A DNA stretch of 9,755 nt from Sulfurimonas sp. (GTDB lineage: Bacteria; Campylobacterota; Campylobacteria; Campylobacterales; Sulfurimonadaceae), in NCBI GenBank assembly GCA_016764205.1, contig JAESSH010000016.1, forward strand, positions 26,562-36,316, in the 5' to 3' direction. A program made the translations under genes and the position numbers. A model generated the notes under the pieces. That model was not told where the DNA came from. It did no database searches and saw only the letters and a program-made list of their open reading frames with translations. Below are positions 6,788 to 9,755 of this stretch, piece by piece (position 1 is the stretch's first letter; each line of letters starts with the position of its first letter).

Positions 6788-7105
6788 TTATTTACCCTCT
6801 ACTTCTACTAAGATATGTGCTGTAGGCTTTCTAATACCAGAAGCCATACCACGAGCACGTGGACGGAAACGTTTTAGAACTGGACCATTGTCAACACGAC
6901 AAGATTTAACAATACAATCTTCTGCTTCCATACCACTATTAGCTACTGCTGATGCAATAACCTTAGAAATAATTTTAGCTGCCTTATTCGGAGTGAATTC
7001 TAAAGCCGCTAATGCAGCTTCGGCATTCATGCCTTGAACTTCTCTTGCAATAAGACGAGACTTAATTGGAGATACACGGATAAATTTTAATAATGCTCTA
7101 GCCAT
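6788..7105 (-). CDS. rplV: 50S ribosomal protein L22 (uL22)
   Basis: Large-subunit protein whose long beta hairpin reaches into the peptide exit tunnel opposite L4. Changes in this hairpin confer macrolide resistance in other bacteria. Its 105 residues (110 in E. coli) include [20 protein letters not shown] (8-27), then [20 protein letters not shown] and the hairpin [20 protein letters not shown] (69-88). The ending [14 protein letters not shown] is typical. The ATG at 7105 is 4 bases after the rpsS stop, with AAGGGG upstream. Nothing in the hairpin looks deleted or expanded. Confidence 0.98.
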   Translation of the reverse strand: MARALLKFIRVSPIKSRLIAREVQGMNAEAALAALEFTPNKAAKIISKVIASAVANSGMEAEDCIVKSCRVDNGPVLKRFRPRARGMASGIRKPTAHILVEVEGK

Positions 7106-7109
7106 CTAT

Positions 7110-7385
7110 CTACCCCTTCTTCTGAACTGAGCCCTTATGGCCCTTAAATGTACGAGTTGGTGCAAATTCACCAAGCTTGTAACCAATATGGTTCTCTGAA
7201 ATATGAACAGGAACAAACTTACGTCCATCATGAACGTTTAAAGTAAATCCTACCATATCAGGTGTAACCATAGATCTTCTTGACCAAGTTTTGATAGGTT
7301 TTTTACTCCCTTCAGCCTTAGCTTTTACAATCTTTTTCATCAAATGGTCATCAACGAATGGACCTTTTTTTAGTGAACGAGCCAT
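7110..7385 (-). CDS. rpsS: 30S ribosomal protein S19 (uS19)
   Basis: Head protein of the small subunit that contacts S13 and bridges to the large subunit near the A-site tRNA. The 91 residues (92 in E. coli) start [19 protein letters not shown] and contain [20 protein letters not shown] (34-53), [10 protein letters not shown] and the C-terminal [20 protein letters not shown] (67-86). All are near-invariant in the family. The start at 7385 is 2 bases after the rplB stop; AAAGGG lies about ten bases upstream, within the end of rplB. Confidence 0.99.
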   Translation of the reverse strand: MARSLKKGPFVDDHLMKKIVKAKAEGSKKPIKTWSRRSMVTPDMVGFTLNVHDGRKFVPVHISENHIGYKLGEFAPTRTFKGHKGSVQKKG

Positions 7386-7387
7386 AA

Positions 7388-8233
7388 TTAACCTACCCTT
7401 TTAGCATTTGGTTTACGACGAGTAATAATTAACTTATCACTTGCTTTCTTACGACGAGTTTTAGCACCCTTCGTTGGTTTACCCCATGGAGTAACTGGAT
7501 GACGACCAGAGTTCGTTTTACCTTCACCACCACCATGTGGGTGATCAATAGGGTTCATTGCTGAACCACGAGTCTGTGGACGAATACCTAAGTGACGTTG
7601 ACGACCAGCTTTAGCGATAACAATGTTACCAAACTCTTCGTTTCCAACGATTCCTACCGTAGCTAAACACTCACCTAATACTAAACGCATTTCAGATGAA
7701 GGCATACGAAGAGAAACATATTTACCATCACGACCCATAATCTGAGCAGAAGTTCCAGCAGCACGACACATTTGTCCGCCCTTACCGATTTTAAGCTCAA
7801 TATTATGAATTAATGTACCCACTGGGATATTTTTAAGTTTCATAGTATTACCAGATTTAACATCTAAACCAGTTTCTGCTGACATTATTTCATCACCAAC
7901 TTCAAGACCTTTTGGTTGAAGAATGTAACGTTTTTCGCCATCAGCATAGTTTATAAGTGCAATTCTACAGTTACGGTATGGATCATACTCAATAGCTGCA
8001 ACCGTACCAGGAATCTCAAATTTATTTCTTTTGAAATCAATAATACGGTAAAGTTTTTTAGCACCAGCTTGACGGTGACGAGAAGTGATACGACCATTAT
8101 TGTTACGACCAGCATGTTGTGGAATTTTCACAAGTAATGAACGAACACTCGCTTTTGCCGTGATGTCTGAACTATCAACATTTGTGTAAAAACGACGAGA
8201 CGGAGTTAACGGTCTATAAGTTTTAATTGCCAT
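7388..8233 (-). CDS. rplB: 50S ribosomal protein L2 (uL2)
   Basis: One of the most conserved large-subunit proteins, needed for subunit joining and for peptidyl transferase activity. It has 281 residues (273 in E. coli). It holds an OB-like domain and an SH3-like domain: [20 protein letters not shown] (44-63), [20 protein letters not shown] (79-98) and the catalytic-centre loop [20 protein letters not shown] (226-245), whose His231 matches the functionally important histidine of E. coli L2. A basic tail ([18 protein letters not shown]) follows. The ATG at 8233 starts 1 base after the rplW stop. Its ribosome binding site is weak (GGCGG), so coupling to rplW is likely. Confidence 0.99.
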   Translation of the reverse strand: MAIKTYRPLTPSRRFYTNVDSSDITAKASVRSLLVKIPQHAGRNNNGRITSRHRQAGAKKLYRIIDFKRNKFEIPGTVAAIEYDPYRNCRIALINYADGEKRYILQPKGLEVGDEIMSAETGLDVKSGNTMKLKNIPVGTLIHNIELKIGKGGQMCRAAGTSAQIMGRDGKYVSLRMPSSEMRLVLGECLATVGIVGNEEFGNIVIAKAGRQRHLGIRPQTRGSAMNPIDHPHGGGEGKTNSGRHPVTPWGKPTKGAKTRRKKASDKLIITRRKPNAKRVG

Positions 8234-8234
8234 G

Positions 8235-8516
8235 TTATACCGCCAAACTTTCTATTTGTGCACCTTCAGGTAAGGTAACATAAAACTTTTTAAAGTCATT
8301 TTGTTTACCTTTTACACCACGGAAAGTTTTTCTTTTTCCGCTTTGATTAAGTGAGTTAATATTGCTTGGAACAATTCCAAAATACTCACGAAAAACCTCT
8401 TTAAGACCTGTTTTAGTCATACGCGTTGATGTTTGAACAACAATAACACCAGCTTCTTGCATACCTAAAGTCTTTTCTGTATATATGATAGATTTAATAT
8501 CTGTAATATCTGCCAT
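8235..8516 (-). CDS. rplW: 50S ribosomal protein L23 (uL23)
   Basis: Protein at the peptide tunnel exit that serves as the docking site for trigger factor, signal recognition particle and SecY. The protein has 93 residues (100 in E. coli). The N-terminal [20 protein letters not shown] (11-30) contains Glu14, at the position of E. coli Glu18, which contacts trigger factor. The region [20 protein letters not shown] (55-74), next to the tunnel loop, and [19 protein letters not shown] close the fold. The ATG at 8516 is 4 bases after the rplD stop, with GAGG 9 bases upstream. Confidence 0.96.
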   Translation of the reverse strand: MADITDIKSIIYTEKTLGMQEAGVIVVQTSTRMTKTGLKEVFREYFGIVPSNINSLNQSGKRKTFRGVKGKQNDFKKFYVTLPEGAQIESLAV

Positions 8517-8520
8517 CTAC

Positions 8521-9132
8521 TTATACCTCACTTACTAGAGCTTCGTAAACTGCTTTTTCTATAACGAGTGAACGATAGTTAGCAGCTAAAAAAGCATTTA
8601 ATTCATTAGACTCTATAACATAGGTAGCTTGAATATTTTCAAAAGCTAAAAAAGTTGGTTCATCTAATAAAGATTTAACAAAAAGAGTATCTCTTTGATT
8701 AAGTAATTTAAACATTGCCATTGCATCTTTAGTTTTACCAGATGCGATTTCAATAGAATCAACTACAAAAAGAGTTCCATTTTGTGCATGCTCATTTAAA
8801 GCAAAGTTTAAAGCTAATTTCTTTTGCTTTTTATTTACTTTTAAATCGTAGTTACGGTTATTGTGAGGACCAAAGGCCTTACCACCACCTACGAAGATAG
8901 GAGAACGACGTGAACCAGCACGAGCGCGACCGCCACCTTTTTGAGCCCATGGCTTTTTACCACCACCACGTACTTCACTTCTACCTTTTGCAGTTGCTGT
9001 ATTTGCACGTTGTGCAGCTTGAGCAGATTTTACATAAAGGTAAAGGTTATGAGGGTTAATCCCAGAGAAAGACTCTGGTAACGCTAACTCAGATGCTTTT
9101 TCCATTTTATCATTTAAAACGATTGCGCTCAT
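8521..9132 (-). CDS. rplD: 50S ribosomal protein L4 (uL4)
   Basis: Large-subunit protein with a long loop lining the exit tunnel. In E. coli free L4 also represses the S10 operon through its leader, which would lie outside this window. The 203 residues (201 in E. coli) contain the loop region [20 protein letters not shown] (48-67), then [20 protein letters not shown] (67-86) and [21 protein letters not shown]. The C-terminal half is more variable, as usual. The ATG at 9132 overlaps the rplC stop by one base (TAATG); a modest AAAGG stands 10 bases upstream. Confidence 0.98.
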   Translation of the reverse strand: MSAIVLNDKMEKASELALPESFSGINPHNLYLYVKSAQAAQRANTATAKGRSEVRGGGKKPWAQKGGGRARAGSRRSPIFVGGGKAFGPHNNRNYDLKVNKKQKKLALNFALNEHAQNGTLFVVDSIEIASGKTKDAMAMFKLLNQRDTLFVKSLLDEPTFLAFENIQATYVIESNELNAFLAANYRSLVIEKAVYEALVSEV

Positions 9133-9707
9133 TATTTAGCTACCTTTACACGACCTAAAGCACCGTTTGCACCAGATACAGAACCTAAAACCGCAATGAT
9201 TTTATTTTCAGCATCATAAGAAACGATCTCATTTTTTACACTGTTTTGTGTATTTCCGTAATGACCTGGCATTTTTTTACCTTTCATTACACGACCTGGC
9301 CATTCAGCATTACCGATTGAACCTGTTCTACGACCCATTCTATGACCGTGAGAAGCTGGTCCACCACTAAAATTCCAACGTTTCATAGCACCAGCAAAAC
9401 CACGACCTTTCGTATTGAAAGTTGATCTAAGAATGCTAGCTTCTGTTAATGGTGTTATATCTAAATCACCAGCTTCAGTATTTGCAACTTCAAGAGTTAC
9501 GAAACGATTAAATTCAGCAGATAGGCTATACTTTTTTTGTTGACCTTGAATTGCTTTATTCATTTTTTTACCACTATCGTATGCAACGATTGCAGTACCT
9601 TCATTAACTTCACATACTTTTTGATCAAGAACTCTTAAAAGAGTAACTGGCTTACTTGGTACTGTGATTGTACGGCTCATACCGATTTTTTCAACAATAT
9701 ATTCCAC
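9132..9707 (-). CDS. rplC: 50S ribosomal protein L3 (uL3)
   Basis: Early-binding large-subunit protein that starts assembly near the 3' end of 23S rRNA and reaches the peptidyl transferase centre. The 191 residues are shorter than in E. coli (209). It begins (M)[18 protein letters not shown] and carries [20 protein letters not shown] (100-119) and [20 protein letters not shown] (129-148). Glu135 stands where E. coli has Gln150, the residue methylated by PrmB. The start is a GTG at 9707, the only non-ATG start among the 21 starts visible in the window. It is well supported: AGGAG at 9714-9718 is 6 bases away, and the N-terminus matches relatives. The next ATG (codon 10) would remove conserved residues. 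Confidence 0.97.
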   Translation of the reverse strand: MEYIVEKIGMSRTITVPSKPVTLLRVLDQKVCEVNEGTAIVAYDSGKKMNKAIQGQQKKYSLSAEFNRFVTLEVANTEAGDLDITPLTEASILRSTFNTKGRGFAGAMKRWNFSGGPASHGHRMGRRTGSIGNAEWPGRVMKGKKMPGHYGNTQNSVKNEIVSYDAENKIIAVLGSVSGANGALGRVKVAK

Positions 9708-9713
9708 GACCTA

Positions 9714-9718
9714 CTCCT
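9714..9718 (-). promoter_or_regulatory. Ribosome binding site deciding the GTG start of rplC
   Basis: AGGAG on the minus strand shares bases with the rpsJ TAG stop (TAGGAG). The spacing of 6 bases to the GTG at 9707 is ideal, which supports GTG rather than the downstream ATG as the rplC start. Confidence 0.85.
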
Positions 9719-9755
9719 ACTTATCCATAGAGCGAACTTCAACGTCCACTTCTGG
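9717..9755 (-). CDS. rpsJ: 30S ribosomal protein S10 (uS10), last 12 codons
   Basis: Only the C-terminal end is in the window: PEVDVEVRSMDK followed by a TAG stop at 9717-9719. The pattern PEVDVEV resembles the S10 C-terminus known from Helicobacter and other Campylobacterota, and rpsJ is the gene that normally precedes rplC. S10 is a small-subunit head protein, which in other bacteria also acts with NusB in antitermination. The gene sits 9 bases before the rplC start. The identification rests on 12 residues plus position. Confidence 0.9.
   Translation of the reverse strand, partial: PEVDVEVRSMDK

Noticed and set aside
8580..8660. Short repeated AGCTAAAAAAG in rplD
   Set aside because: The two copies encode Phe-Leu-Ala in different parts of L4; at this AT content such a repeat is expected by chance.

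Overview
The window is a stretch of a bacterial core translation locus. It is the fused S10-spc ribosomal protein gene cluster, and every gene lies on the minus strand. Read in the direction of transcription (high to low coordinates) the order is rpsJ (3' tip only), rplC, rplD, rplW, rplB, rpsS, rplV, rpsC, rplP, rpmC, rpsQ, rplN, rplX, rplE, rpsN, rpsH, rplF, rplR, rpsE, rplO, secY, map (5' part only). That gives 20 complete genes and two cut by the window edges. No stretch as long as 100 bases lacks a gene, and there is no RNA gene, mobile element, CRISPR array or prophage trace.

The organism is most likely a Campylobacterota (epsilonproteobacterial) species, perhaps a Sulfurimonas-like sulfur oxidiser. 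The supporting signs are: no rpmD (L30) between rpsE and rplO; secY followed directly by map with no adk; a 61-residue zinc-binding S14; a short L24 of 76 residues; an S10 tail ending VRSMDK; and L3, L16, S5 and MetAP sequences that resemble the Helicobacter proteins I remember. The DNA is AT-rich and uniform in style throughout. The genus is a guess; the phylum is fairly secure.

Layout: 9755-5208 carries the S10-type genes (L3, L4, L23, L2, S19, L22, S3, L16, L29, S17). The spc-type genes (L14, L24, L5, S14, S8, L6, L18, S5, L15, SecY) follow with no transcriptional break, because the rpsQ stop overlaps the rplN start in TAATG. MetAP closes the window. Junctions range from a 14-base overlap to a 16-base gap, apart from one: 62 bases between rpsN and rpsH. 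That gap holds two inverted repeats in tandem, a hairpin across the rpsN stop codon and a perfect 20-bp palindrome just before the rpsH ribosome binding site. It is the only part of the window that gene content does not explain.

The genes work together: the ribosomal proteins build both subunits, L23 and neighbours frame the peptide exit tunnel, SecY is the membrane channel that docks there, and MetAP trims the starting methionine from emerging chains. Nearly every ribosomal gene has a clear Shine-Dalgarno sequence, while secY and map do not. I found no novel system here; the findings are modest points about regulation and lineage.
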